Notes under the pieces: generated by a model
Told to the model about the DNA's origin: nothing
Seen by the model: the letters and a program-made list of their open reading frames with translations, nothing else
Database searches by the model: none
Assembly (NCBI GenBank): GCA_033629205.1
Contig: CM066164.1
Span: 25,572,954-25,636,953 of the forward strand
DNA length: 64,000 nucleotides
Source: Lithocarpus polystachyus
Lineage: Eukaryota; Streptophyta; Magnoliopsida; Fagales; Fagaceae
Reading direction: 5' to 3'
Shown: in pieces, positions 45,001 through 56,181 of the stretch
Layout: each line of letters starts with the position of its first letter
How positions within the stretch are numbered: position 1 is the stretch's first letter
Program-made: the position numbers and the translations under genes

Positions 45001-46388
45001 TAGGAACATACAGTGTATTTCCTGACACAACCATGAACCTCCAAAATCAAGAATTTTCCACTTTTGCAGTTTTGCTACGGCATCTAGAGCCTGTAAAACC
45101 CCTTGGTACATGCTATTTGGTATATAAAACCAAATTGCCTGTTTGGTACAGTTAGCGACAAATGACAATATTAATTGACAACCTTTGTCTCTAAATATTA
45201 TAGTCTCCTTTGACAAAGGGCACATCATTTTTCCACATGTTAAGGCCACAGCATTAGTTGCTTTAACTTCTTATTTCTGTTTAGGTTAAGCCCTTAATTA
45301 AAATTTACATAAAAAACATTTTTCAACTAAATTTTGTTACAAGAGTCTTGAAATCAACCAATTAAGACCTATGTTTCCATCAGAGACATTCTAGTATCAA
45401 ATTCTCTCTTAACTATCAAATTATCCGAAAAAGTATTCTTAAATTTCAAAAGCATGTTTTTTTTTTATCTTTAAATTATTGCAAATGTTACGCTTATTGT
45501 CTCTAAATTTTAAAAAAGATATTTTTTTCCCATCCCTAAATTATTGATTTTTTTTCTTTTTTAAACTTAGATCTTTTATATCATGCTTTTTTGACCAATA
45601 GTTTCATAATACATGTTCTCCTTATACGGGTCTAGTTTTTTTGTGTGTGTGTGTGTGTGTTTTTTTTTTTGTGTGCTTTTATATTATTAAATGTAATGCA
45701 GTATGTCAAAGATATTAGATTTTCAATGTTAAAAATAGTGCCACCTAGTTAGATTTGTGGGATAAAAGTTAACCGGAGTAGATGAAATGAAGTGTAACAT
45801 TTTTAATAATTTAGTGATAAATCACAATACAATGATCCTATAAACTATGTCTTACCACATTTTATGTGACCATGATGAGAGCATTAAATGAAATAGACTT
45901 CTAATTGCGAAGAGAACTTTGCTAATGATACAGGCATGGAATCCGACAACCAAGAAATCCATGGTCAGATGGACTAGAGAAAATTATGAAATGCCCTGTT
46001 CCACCTAATACAAGCTTCACTCAAGAGATAATATTTTTCATAGAAGAAGGAACACTATGGTGGCATGCCCATAGTGATTGGTCTTGTGCCACAATACATG
46101 AGGCCATTATTATTTTACCTGCTTTAGGAACCCCCTATTCGTTTCCTAAACCTTATGCAGAAGAGACTATTGTTCCTGGTATGCATTTTAAAATTTCAGA
46201 TACTCCTTTTGCCGTCATATTTTTTGTGAAATACAAATATATTGTCACATATTTAATTATTTATCTGTTGGTTCTTAGTGTAACAATAAGGAACTTCCAC
46301 ATTGACACCAATGCTATCTATTAAACAACTTTATTTATCTGTTATTTTTGGTAAAAGTATGAATTAAACATCTTTGGGTTTTAATTTA

Positions 46389-46610
46389 GGCGCAACTACA
46401 ATGTTGGTTCCTCAAATTTACTCTGTGTGCGTAATTGGTCCCTTAAATTTGAAGTGAGCACAATTGATCCCTTAAGTTTTAAAACTAAGTTGTAAAAAAA
46501 CTAATACAACTCTGTTTTAAAATTTGAGGGACCAATTGTGCTCGCTTCAAACTTAAAAGACCAATTACGTACATAAGGTAAACTTAGGAGACCAACATTG
46601 TAATTTTGCC
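46389..46610. mobile_element. Foldback MITE in laccase intron
   Basis: This 222-bp element has ends GGCGCAACTACAATGTTGG and, reversed, GGCAAAATTACAATGTTGG, and arms of about 100 bases containing ATTGGTCCCTTAAATTT. The perfect 9-bp duplication TTTAATTTA lies at 46380-46388 and 46611-46619, which fits Mutator-type insertion. Confidence 0.93.
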
Positions 46611-47805
46611 TTTAATTTACTCACGGCAAAATGTTATAAAGGAGATGTGATGACAATAATTGCTGAAGCCCTCACAAGTGGTGGTGATCCAAAAATCTCA
46701 GATGCTTTCACTATCAATGGTCAACCAGAAAACCTCTATCAATGTTCTAATATATGGTATATGAAGGACCAAATTAGTAATTTAATCTGAATTCAATAAT
46801 AACACTTTAGAAGATATAACCATACATTAGCCAATAAACTAGTAAACCACAAGATTTTGTTGCATTGGCCAAAGAAACCACATAATTAAATTTAATTGAA
46901 AATATAAAATACACATAAGTTTTGATATTTTAACTCTTTTGTTTTTCTTTTTTTCTCGGGTTTATGAAACCAATTTATCTAATGATGGTCATCATTACTT
47001 TATTTTGCAGGAACTACATATCGTCTACCAGGTAACTATGGCAGACCTATCTTCTACGCATAATCAATTCCATAATGAATGTAGAACAATGTTTTGGAAT
47101 TGCTAAGCACAACTTCATAGTTGTTGGGATTGATGGTGCATACATCAAACCAATAAAAACTAATTATATCATGATAACTCCAGGACAAACAATGGAGGTT
47201 TTTGTCACAGCCAATCAATCTCCTAGTCAATATTACATTGCACCAACACTACAGCAATTCTTCAACATAAAGGCAATTATACTACCTCATCATCTATTCC
47301 CATCCCAAAACGTCCTAGCTACAATGACAAAGATGCTGCTAGCAACTTTACAATACGTTTGAGGAGCTTAGCAAGCAAAGAACATCATATCAATATGCCG
47401 AAAAAGGTTATCAAGATTCAAGAAGCTTGACTATCAGTGTTACAAAAGTCTTTGACAGTAAATTATAACGATGTAGTTGAGCTAGTATTTCAAGTAACTA
47501 AAGTTGGGGTTGCAGATAATCATCCTATGCATCTACATGGTTTTAGCTTCTATGTAATTGGGATGGGCTGAGCTTCTGAACAGTGAAATGTTGCTTATTA
47601 TTAAATAATACTAAATAATCTTTTTTGCTAATTTTTTTCTGTGCTTTCATTTAAGTGGTGTTAATTCATTTGTCATAATCACTTAACTAAACAATCTTTC
47701 TATTAATTTCTTTCAGTATTTACACTTTGATGGTGTTAATTCATTAGTCATCATCACTTAACTACGATAAGTTACAATGTTGATAAATGACTTTTGAGTA
47801 TAATT

Positions 47806-48035
47806 GTCAGCATGCCAAAGTCATTAGCTCCAAGACAAGTATGCGAATGAGCATGGTCAATAAGGACCAATGTACAATTGATACATAGGTTTAGTAACCA
47901 TTGTCCCACTCTTTGGTTGTGCTCAAGCCTTCAAGGATATAAATTATATATAAGTGAGTCAACCATATTTAGGTGGTGCATTAATTTTGCAATAAGGTTC
48001 TCTTTATAAAGAAATTTATTTAGAGGTTTGTTAGT
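47806..48035 (-). pseudogene. Aspartic protease 5' end and promoter fragment
   Basis: Reverse-complemented, this stretch aligns with the start and promoter of the gene at 11044-12423: CCAAAGTCATTAGCTCCAAG corresponds to CTAAAGCCATTGGTTCCAAG near 12335. The match continues through the start-codon region and the TATATATAA box to GGTGCATTAA near 12500. The coding part is shifted and stopped, and the rest of the gene is absent. Confidence 0.75.
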
Positions 48036-48149
48036 GGGTGTATGTTTATATTTAAATAAAAATTCTTCACTAATCATGGTTTACCATAAAGTTTTTTTCT
48101 ATATATAAAATAACAACATTTTATTATTAGAAAGAAATTATACACGCTA

Positions 48150-48187
48150 AGAGTTTTGTAGCTCAACTGGTTAATATCTCATAGTAT
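48150..48187 (+). mobile_element. SINE head interrupted by MITE M1 copy 3
   Basis: TTGTAGCTCAACTGGTTAAT has the A-box of the SINE at 42001-42125. The homology is broken at 48188 by the MITE target site and resumes weakly after 48384. Confidence 0.4.
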
Positions 48188-48196
48188 TTAACTTGG

Positions 48197-48375
48197 GGAC
48201 AAAACTTAGGTATAGTACCTTAAGTATTGTTCCTTAGATTTTCCTTTTAAGATTCAGCCATATGACTACTTAATTTAAAAATACACTTCCATCTCATGAG
48301 AAAAAATCTATACAGCAGAATCTTAAAATAAGAACTTAAGAAACAACATTTAACTACTGTACTTAAGTCTTGCTC
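48197..48375. mobile_element. MITE family M1, copy 3
   Basis: This 179-bp copy starts GGACAAAACTTAGGTATAGT. The perfect 9-bp duplication TTAACTTGG lies at 48188-48196 and 48376-48384. It shares TTAAGATTCAGCCATATGAC and CATGAGAAAAAATC with copies 1 and 2. Confidence 0.92.
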
Positions 48376-48574
48376 TTAACTTGGAATATTAAAAATCAGG
48401 TAGAAGATTTTTATTTGATTCTGTTGTGGGGAGACCAAATTTATCATAAATTACATAAGAGTGCTTCTGTACTCCGTTTGTTTTAGGAACTGCTAGTCAT
48501 ATCAATTAAATAAGTTTTCCTTGTTTCTTTAAGAAAGTTGCCTATGCCATTTCAGTGGCTCTAAAACTGTTTTT

Positions 48575-48966
48575 GTTAAACTACTAATTTTATCCTCCAA
48601 CTAAAGGATAATGTTCAATTTGGTCCCTTAAATATTAGTTATGTCAATTCAACTATCAATTCGCTAATTTAGTTCCTAAACTTTAAAACTCAAGTCAATT
48701 TCGTTCTTGACTTTTCCAATTGAATTTTTTTTTTTTTTTTTGAAATTACTTAATGTGGTCTATATAGCACAAGTTAAAAGTTTCTAACGGAAGTGCGGAA
48801 ATTTCAAAATCATATCAATTTTAATAAAATTCAAACGCAGAGGAACTCAATGATGAAATTGAGTTTATTTTGAGAGGAGTGGATTATATTTTAAACAATT
48901 AATAGTTGAGTGATCGAATTGAACTTTACCCAATACGCTGAATACAAAATAAATTAGTAATTTAAC
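48575..48966. mobile_element. Mutator-style non-autonomous element
   Basis: The left end GTTAAACTACTAATTTTATC and the reversed right end GTTAAATTACTAATTTATTT pair. Further inside, GTTCAATTTGGTCCC pairs with GTTCAATTCGATCAC. The GGTCCC-type arms resemble those of the A/B family and of the laccase-intron MITE. No target duplication was fixed. Confidence 0.5.
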
Positions 48967-49204
48967 CAACTTTTTTCTAGTAGATTAGTACTTCTCATAA
49001 ACAAAATATGGGGCATCATATTAGGAAAATCTCCTCACATATTCTAGCAATCTCCTTATATGGTTCGTGAGTTACATACATTTTTAAAAAATTTATCTAC
49101 TTCTTAGATAAGTTGTCAAGGAAGTAAGCGAATGTATTGTCCTTCTAAACAATATTTTGTTTATTACTTAATATTATCTGTAACACCTTACAAGGAGCCC
49201 TGAT

Positions 49205-49720
49205 TTGGCTTAGACCACCTTACTTTGCAAATACTCAGTGAACTAACTTAGGGAAGTTTCTGCAAACTGATCCTCTGACAGCACCAATCCATCAGGAACT
49301 ATCTTGTTCCTCCATATCCAAATGTAATCCCGCACCAGAGCCGCAAACATGAGGGATTTTTCTGTTTGGTCTTCATCAAAGGTCAGCCCATCCAGTTGGT
49401 CTAGAAGAGTCTCTCTAAGATGATATACTAATTAAGGGGGTGTTTGATTTGCTGTGATGTACCCTTATTGTAATGCACATTACGATGATGTGACATGAAA
49501 CCTTAATCTCATCAAATTCATAAACCATGTAATGTTGTATTCTTGTATTGAGAATACATTAATGTAAAATTACAATAATGTAATATTACGATATAATATA
49601 ACATCACAGCAAACCAAACTCCCCCTAAAGATATTTGCAGATTATCCAATTTGATGAACCACTAACTTCCAAACCAAAGGGTCATTGCAGAATGACATCG
49701 GTGAAAAAGTTTAGGATTAA
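49205..49720 (-). pseudogene. LINE-type retrotransposon C-terminal fragment
   Basis: On the minus strand a frame reads EKSLMFAALVRDYIWIWRNK then VPDGLVLSEDQF. It resembles the region after reverse transcriptase in plant LINEs, where an aromatic IWxxRN motif precedes the RNase-H-like domain. The fragment is broken by a Tourist MITE at 49436-49625 and has no catalytic core left. Confidence 0.45.
49436..49625. mobile_element. Tourist (PIF/Harbinger) MITE
   Basis: The ends are GGGGGTGTTTGATTTGCTGT and, reversed, GGGGGAGTTTGGTTTGCTGT. TAA duplications lie at 49433-49435 and 49626-49628. This 190-bp AT-rich element interrupts LINE-like sequence. Confidence 0.9.
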
Positions 49721-50962
49721 ATCTATACTTCAGAGCCACAAATATATTGGACAATTTAGATCAATGTCATGAATGTACTTGCTGGTTTGATCCTTTGTAG
49801 GCAGGAGTTTTAAATAGGTCCGGTTAATAGGTGCTCTTAACAAAAGTTTTTTTTACTACTTTTATGAAAATAAAAGTTATCAAAAAAATCAGTTTTTTTT
49901 TTTTTTTTTAACATAAAAAAGTTTCTAAAAATACTTCTTAAACCAATATCCTTAGGACATCCCTTGACTTTTGCCTTATAAATTTATAGCTTGAACTTCC
50001 AGATTCTGCTCTCCAAATGATCAACATTTCTGAGGCTCTCATTCTCTTGGATTGGATGCTATGCCGATTAATTTAATATTTAATTGAATGGAATGGTTTT
50101 TTAGATACAAAATTGTTAATTTTTCAAAAACATTTGCCAATATCTAGCGTTAGTCATTAATTTTGGGAATTGAAATCTAGTGTTTTTTCAGGTCCAATCT
50201 CAACAGGTACCATAATATGGCGAAGGTGGTGATATGGAAGCCAACTTTCAGGATATCAAGTAAATTTCCTTTTTTCTTTTTTCTTTTTTCTTTTTTCTAG
50301 TAGTTCCTTAGTTGTAATTTTTTTTTTCGATTGGATTTTTATGACAGATATTCTACTTTTACCTATTTTTCATGTATACCTAAATTGATGAATTTTAATC
50401 TATACATTAAATTCCTCATATGTCGGCTACTTCAACATTGCTTGGTAATGAAGGTCGCTTTCTTGTTACTTAGGACATGTTTGATAAATTATAATAAGCA
50501 CTGTAATGTAATAGTCGTTCCAATGATTTACTTATTCTTTTAAAGTGTAATATGTCATTGGTCACAAACTGTAATCTCTAATTTTTGTCCATAGTAAAAG
50601 GTCACTTGGTCTTTACCTCTTTTGCAATCTCATAGTAAAGGTCATTTGGTCTTTCTGGCCAACTCTACTGATCTATTCCTCTCCTCTTCTATCCAAACTG
50701 ACCATAAGGTCTCAAGTCATATTGCCTAAAATACTAAAATAATATTACATGATTACATCCCTCATATAGACCTATATGCAATCAGCACAAGTAGGGTACC
50801 AGTCAATGACAATACTTCACAAGCATTAAACCCAAATTGTTTTAACCTCAACATCTCAGAACTTTTGTGAAAGTCGTCTTTCTTGCACACTCACGGGAAA
50901 CAGCTGGAAACCTAACCCAAGATCTATGAGATATTAACAACTGAAAATAGTGAACATAAAAG
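49721..50962. other. Intergenic stretch, nothing assigned
   Basis: AT-rich sequence with a CTTTTTTCTTTT array near 50270-50300 and a small direct repeat (AAAGGTCA...TTGGTCTTT at about 50598-50665). No gene was recognised. Confidence 0.4.
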
Positions 50963-50970
50963 CTCTATGT

Positions 50971-52557
50971 CAGGGACGGACCCAGGTGGGGGCCTGGGCC
51001 CCCCCTGGGTCCAAAAAAAAAATTTTTTTAGTATGTGAAATTTTCGAAAAAAAAATAAAATAAAATAAAGGACTTGGCCCCCTTTAGGTTTTTAGCTCAG
51101 CCCCCCACACCTCAACCATCCCTATTCCAAAAAATAAAATAAAAACTTGGCCCCCTCCAAATTTGTAAAACCCAGCTAGCCAATCCACTACCCATGTAAA
51201 ACGCAGCAGTACAAAACTCAGCCGGTCAGCCCACATGTAAAAAAAATAAAGAGAAAAAATAAAAAAGGTAAGTTAAAAAATGAAAACCCAGGCTAACCTA
51301 CCCAGCAATCCAAAGAGTATAGTCTCCAAACGGAAAATGGAAAACGAAAAACAAAAGAAAAAAAGAAAAAAAGAAAAACCTAAGTGCTAAGAGGCAAGAC
51401 AGAGAAAGTGAGAGGTGAAAGACTAAGAGAGACTGCCGCTGCCCACGCCGTGAGTGAAGCCGCCAAAGGTGAGAGCTTGTTGCTGCTGCCCACGCCGTGA
51501 CGTCGCCACCACGCAACACCCATCTCGCAGTGACACCGCTGTTGGCTTTGATCTGCTCTAGCCTTCTCATGCCACACTTAACTGACTCAAGTATTTAATT
51601 TATCCTTCAAAATCTTAGAATCTATGCTTGTGGTGTTTGTGTTTTAGTGAATTTGTGCTTGTGTTATTTTTTTTGACTTTTTGGCTTCGTGACTGTCTTT
51701 GTAAATTGTGACTCTGTGTGCGTGTGTGTGGGCTGTGTGGCTAAATGTGTGGAGGAAACTAGGAAAGTAGAGAAAGAGAAAAAAGAATAGGTGTGTGGAC
51801 GAATTCCAAAAGCTTTAATCTTCTGGTGTGTTCTGGTGAAGAAGAAAAGTTACAAAGAAAAGTCAAAAGTAAAATAGGGAGAAGGCAAAGAATAGGTGTG
51901 TGGAGGAGAAAAAAGAGGAAAAAAATATAAATAAACGTGTGGATGAAAGAAAAGAGAAAAATAAAATTAAAAATTAAAAATTAAAACTAAGAAATGTTAC
52001 TATAATATTTTCACAATAAATCTTAAGTGGTGGATTGTTACTAGCTAATTCAAGTGAAAAAAATTAAGTGGTGTGTTCAAATTAAAATCAGTAACAACTT
52101 ACCACGTATAATTTGTTGTAAAAATATTGCAAAAATATTTTTACAAGAAATTTTAGTTAACAATATTTTAACAACAAATTTTACAATATTATTATTATTA
52201 AGTAGTTTTTTTATTTGAGTAAGTGTTATTAAGTAGTTGATTTAAATATAAAATAAACCCTTTTATATATACATTGTCCTTTTTTAGTATTTGTGGTTGA
52301 TAGTTTATTAATATTATGTATGCATTTGGATACGGTTTATTTTGCTGAAAACTGAAAAGAAAAAAAAAAGTTTTAGTCACTATTCATGGCCAATGAACAG
52401 TGCCTGAAGCACTGAGCTGGAGGGGGGGGGGGGGGGGAGGAAAGTAGCTAAAAACGCAAACGCGCTTCCTAAACGAAGTCAATATGGATGCGTATTTGAA
52501 ATTTTTTTTTTTGCTTATCTCCCACCCCCTCTAGCTTGAAATCCGGGGTCCGTCCTG
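50971..52557. mobile_element. Non-autonomous hAT, CAGGGACGGACCC family
   Basis: The ends are CAGGGACGGACCC and, reversed, CAGGACGGACCCC. The 8-bp flanks CTCTATGT (50963-50970) and TTCTATGT (52558-52565) differ at one base. The 1.6-kb interior has a GC-richer block (51420-51570) and a G run of about 17 at 52424-52440. It also holds what may be a nested small element around 52315-52495 (TGCATTTGGATACGG to a GGATGCG edge). There is no transposase. Confidence 0.75.
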
Positions 52558-52840
52558 TTCTATGTACACACATCCAAAATTTTAGGTGATTCACCCATCA
52601 TAGGCATGGTATTAAGACAATTTACTCATAAAAGCACAGGTATATACTAATTTGGTAGTAAAAAAAAAAAAAAGAAAACAGACCCGTAAATAAAATAACT
52701 TATATTCCCAAACAAACCTCTCAGGAACCATTGACCTGAGACACAAACTATATAAGTTCATAAAAATAGATAGTAGTAAGAGCTTTAGATTATCCCAAAT
52801 AGACTTAATAAAGAATCCCAGGAAGTATTGACTTCGAGGC

Positions 52841-52917
52841 TCAAGCAATCATTGTACCATCATACTTCCTAGCAACTTCTCTAATGTTGATGCTTGCATG
52901 GTTGTCACTTGTGTAAG
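52841..52917 (-). pseudogene. Frame-displaced C-terminal motif of the repeat protein
   Basis: Just past the stop of the gene at 52920-54302, in another frame, the minus strand reads SINIREVARKYDGTMIA then stop. This clearly corresponds to TIDSREAARKYGGVIIK, the last residues of the paralogue at 60738-61862. A small indel therefore moved the ancestral end out of frame, and the present protein ends earlier in LTNW. Confidence 0.8.
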
Positions 52918-52919
52918 TC

Positions 52920-54302
52920 TTACCAGTTGGTTAGTGGCCAAGGTGATGAGTTCAAGTATCCATACCCCGTTGCCGCTTCTATGCTCTCAATGCTTTCAGC
53001 ATAGGCACTTTTCTTTGGCCCTTTCGAGACTGGTGCTGTGTATGAGGAATAAAGTGGAGGGGCAATAGTGGCATCATCACTTGGTGGTGCAACCCACGTT
53101 GAACGACTAGGCATAACCCAGCCTCCATAATAGCCACTGTAGTCATCATGATTCTCATTCTGAACGATATTTCCATTCACCTTGGGCCAGTCGTTGTTGC
53201 CATAGTCACTATAATCACCATAGGCAGTGATATTATCATACCTAGGGGGCTGGCGCCGGTGTGTTTCACTAGAAGAGCCAAGCCTTTTGGGTTGGCTAAA
53301 TCTGGATTGATTGTCATTTATAGGCCCGACCTTTGGTGGGGAACTAAATTTGGATCGATTGTCATTCATAGGCCAGCCCATTGGTGGAGAGCTATGTTTG
53401 GATCCATTGAGATACACAGGCTCGACCTTTGGTGGAGAGTTAAATCTGAATCCATAGTCTTTCACTAACTTGGGCTTTGGTGGAGAGCTATGTCTGAGCC
53501 CATTGTCGTTAATAGGCCATGCCGTTGTTGGAGAGCTATGTCTGAACGCATTAATAGGCCATGCTTTTGGTGGGGAACTATTTTTGAACCGATTGTCATT
53601 CACAGGATCAGCCCTTGTTGGGGAGCCATGTCTGAATCCAATCTCATTCATAAGCCCGACCTTTGGTGGGGAGCTATTTTTGGACCCATAGTCTTTCCCT
53701 AGCTTGGCTTTTGGTGGGAAGCTATTTCTGGATCCATTGTCTTTCATAATCTCAACCTTTGGTGGGGAGCTACGTCTAGATCCATTGCCATTCACTGGTC
53801 CAACCTTTGGTGGAGAAGTATTTCTAGATCCATATTCTTTCACTAATTTGGCATTTAGAGGAAAGCTATGGCTAGATCCACTTTCTATCACAGGCATGAC
53901 CTTAGGTGGGGAGCTAGATTTCGATCCATAATCTTTTACTAGCTCGACCTTTGGTGGGGAACTATTTCTTGATCCATAGTCTTTCACAAGCTGAACCTTT
54001 GGTGGGGAGCTATTTTTGTATCTATCATCTTCCATTGGCTTGGCTTTTAGGGGGAAGTTAAGCCCAAATCCATAGTCTTTCTCTGGCCCAGCCTTTGGTG
54101 GAGAACTATATCTGTAAAAGCTTTGTGCGTTGTGGCTGGGAGTGCGCAGAATGCTTGGCGCCTTCCTTCCCTCAACATCAGTGATATTAGGCCCGTAACC
54201 TTCATCGGAGGCATAGCTTGGTTTCCTCCATTCATCAGCACGCGGTGCAACTCCATTGTTGGTGGAGTAGCCATTAAACGCAAAACCATGCCCGTCCATC
54301 AC
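52920..54302 (-). CDS. Pro/Lys/Ser-rich repeat protein, 16-residue repeats (paralogue A)
   Basis: This is an intact single-exon gene for 460 residues, of unknown function. There is no signal peptide or membrane segment. The N-terminal domain (ADEWRKPSYAS, DVEGRKAPSIL) is shared with the gene at 60738-61862. Residues of about 68-345 consist of about 17 units of 16 residues, consensus NSSPPKVxLVKDYGSR. A Tyr/Asp/Asn-rich tail (YGDYSDYGNNDW) and a degenerate copy of the family motif (SIESIEAATGYG) follow. The protein looks basic, polar and disordered. The start is the first of two adjacent ATGs. The paralogue lies 6.4 kb away in the same orientation within a segmental duplication. The long plus-strand frames opposite it are by-products of the repeats. 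Confidence 0.78.
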   Translation of the reverse strand: MMDGHGFAFNGYSTNNGVAPRADEWRKPSYASDEGYGPNITDVEGRKAPSILRTPSHNAQSFYRYSSPPKAGPEKDYGFGLNFPLKAKPMEDDRYKNSSPPKVQLVKDYGSRNSSPPKVELVKDYGSKSSSPPKVMPVIESGSSHSFPLNAKLVKEYGSRNTSPPKVGPVNGNGSRRSSPPKVEIMKDNGSRNSFPPKAKLGKDYGSKNSSPPKVGLMNEIGFRHGSPTRADPVNDNRFKNSSPPKAWPINAFRHSSPTTAWPINDNGLRHSSPPKPKLVKDYGFRFNSPPKVEPVYLNGSKHSSPPMGWPMNDNRSKFSSPPKVGPINDNQSRFSQPKRLGSSSETHRRQPPRYDNITAYGDYSDYGNNDWPKVNGNIVQNENHDDYSGYYGGWVMPSRSTWVAPPSDDATIAPPLYSSYTAPVSKGPKKSAYAESIESIEAATGYGYLNSSPWPLTNW

Positions 54303-55284
54303 TTTTCTTTAGTGTGAAAACTTCAATTACTCAAAGAATGGGACTTCTTTCTTAGTTTCTAAACGAGTCATGAATCATCCATAAAATAGGAAAATAATAT
54401 TCCATTTCACTCGCATGTCATGATATGGTACGAGATTCAACCATACTGCATGCGCAAGGGTGTATTACTTTTTCTCATGCACTTTCATATTCCCTTAATT
54501 TACATGAGATGAAGAATCATATTCTACGTAACTTTCCTTGAATGAGAAAACTTGTTTTCCACATGTACTTGCTAGTTTTGCACTCTCTGTAGAATGTATT
54601 ATTAAATCGCGTCCAACCAAATGAGAATAAATAAAAGTAAGAGAATCACTTTTAACTCCATGAAAACTGACGTGATTGTTCCATTCTGTTTTTGGCACAA
54701 GGCAGGAACCAGCATATTGGTCCACTGTAGATGAGGTGAGGATAAGAATTGGGACATGGAGTTAATATATACAATAACCCTGAAAATAAAAATAATAGAG
54801 AACTTATATAATAAATTCAGTTTTACCTTAAATTACTTAATGAATGTTACTCTTTAGCAGCACTGCCTGATTTAATTGCAACAAGTACTTTGTATTGAAA
54901 TTGCCCAAGAGCATGTAACTCATGCTTGAAACTCTGTGCTGCCTATTTTCCTGCCATGTCACTACATTTTTTGAGTAACTTGGCTTCAGATTCTTTTCTC
55001 CAAGCGATACATCAAGGATCAGTTCTACATTTTGTATACTACACCTGGATTCTGCCGCTACAAAAGTATTCTTAAGAATCGAATTAATATAAAGTTCCCT
55101 CCCTTCATTGTAAATCGTTTACATCCTCGTCATGTAGATATCAACCATGTGGCGCGCTAATGGTTGTAGCATATTCTGAAATTGGCATACTATTCTCTAT
55201 TTTAAAGTTTATTGCCAGTAGTCATGGATCTGAGTTAAACAGCATAATTAAACTTCAGAAATTCCAAAATTCTTTTATGCCATT
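54303..55284 (-). promoter_or_regulatory. Upstream region of paralogue A, duplicated at 61863
   Basis: This stretch aligns with the upstream region of paralogue B: both hold AAAGAA and TTCTTTCTTAG-like leader sequence and an AATATTATTTTCC/AATATTATCTCTG tract. Further out, CACTGCCTGATT, GAAATTGCCCAAGA and CATCAAGGATCAG blocks match. A TATA-like TATTTTATGG on the minus strand near 54380-54390 is about 80 bases before the start codon. Conservation of the whole segment shows duplication, not necessarily function. Confidence 0.55.
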
Positions 55285-55350
55285 CTTCTAGGCTAAGATT
55301 TTTGGGAAAAAGCATTGATTCGACCCTGTCTACTAGGATGGATGAGCGGT
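55285..55350 (-). pseudogene. Aspartic protease fragment (duplication copy A)
   Basis: On the minus strand it reads DRVESMLFPKNLSLE, matching YSIDSILFPKNLSLLE in the propeptide of the gene at 11044-12423. Only about 60 bases remain. An equivalent fragment lies in the paired segment at 63335-63405. Confidence 0.7.
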
Positions 55351-55601
55351 AGAATCCTCTCCATTATTACTTAAAATGAATAGTCTATTTATGGATATGA
55401 TTTATGTTTTAGAGCTAATAATGTACAAATTAAGTGCACGTCATGTAAAGGCACTGATTATATTTTTAATTTTGAAATATTTAATCTAAGCATGAAATAG
55501 ATCAATTTTATATAATGAGGAGTGCTATTACTATCACATTTAGAAAAGGAATGATATAGATTGTTTCAAGAGTCATTTTTCACTATTTTGGCCATGGCCA
55601 G

Positions 55602-55648
<47 letters not shown>

Positions 55649-56181
55649 ATTAGAAGTGGATGGTATTTACATGAAGTTAAGATTTTTATAAATTATATTG
55701 GTTTATCATCTTTGTCATAACTAGATTAGTATAATTATAAGAAAAATATATTTTTAAACTGATTTTTTTTTTGGATGAAATTTTTTAAACAGATTTGTTG
55801 AATGAGTATGCACATTTTGTTTGTTTTCTTCTAAAATGTGGACGGGGGACATAAAATAGGTAGTTACATCTGCACCATATGCAAATCATATCCTAAACGG
55901 ATTTTTATCTTTTTGTGTATCATATATTATATTGTGTATGGTATAATAAATCAACACTTAATGCAAAAATATATAAATGCATAAAGTTGTTACAAACTTA
56001 GGATATATTCTTTCTCAAAAAAACTTAGGATATATTGAATTAATAATTAATTTTATTAGTTTTATCTTCTCATGTACAAAGTGCTTAGGGGGTTTAAAAG
56101 GGAAAAGGATTCGAGCTGCGGGATTAGTAGTATATTTTAATTATCTCTAAAAAAAAATCTAATTAAAATGTCAACTTGAAA
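55351..56181. repeat. AT-rich spacer with a long (TA)n tract
   Basis: A run of about 50 bases of TA repeats lies at 55598-55648. Otherwise this is AT-rich sequence without recognisable genes. Confidence 0.6.

Larger units (their letters stand above)
44640..47571 (+). pseudogene. Laccase (multicopper oxidase) pseudogene
   Basis: This is a relic of a plant laccase, a secreted copper enzyme that oxidises monolignols and other phenols in the cell wall. The exons seen are 44640-44791 (the conserved 152-bp exon, TNYRRLC...FPGPTIPVH...TIHW), 45934-46178 (245 bp, HG...WWHAHSDW), about 46627-46756 (YKGDVMTIIAEAL), and 47011-47571 (NYIMITPGQTMEV, then HPMHLHGFSFYVI). The first and second GT-AG junctions are sound. 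The acceptor before the third exon is lost, the last exon has several stops and frameshifts, and about 500 bases are deleted in its middle. Exon 1 with the signal peptide and the final HCH copper-ligand motif are missing. A 222-bp foldback MITE sits in the intron after the 245-bp exon. It is non-functional. Confidence 0.88.

Noticed and set aside
44968..45249. A 93-residue minus-strand frame in the laccase intron
   Set aside because: It overlaps the collapsed exon copy and shows no recognisable domain.
50440..50560. A possible Tourist end (GGACATGTTTGATAAATTAT)
   Set aside because: No opposite end or target duplication could be found.
53148..53931. Several long plus-strand frames opposite the repeat gene
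   Set aside because: They are antisense readings of the 48-base repeat of paralogue A. Their repeated FGGEL units mirror the sense repeat.
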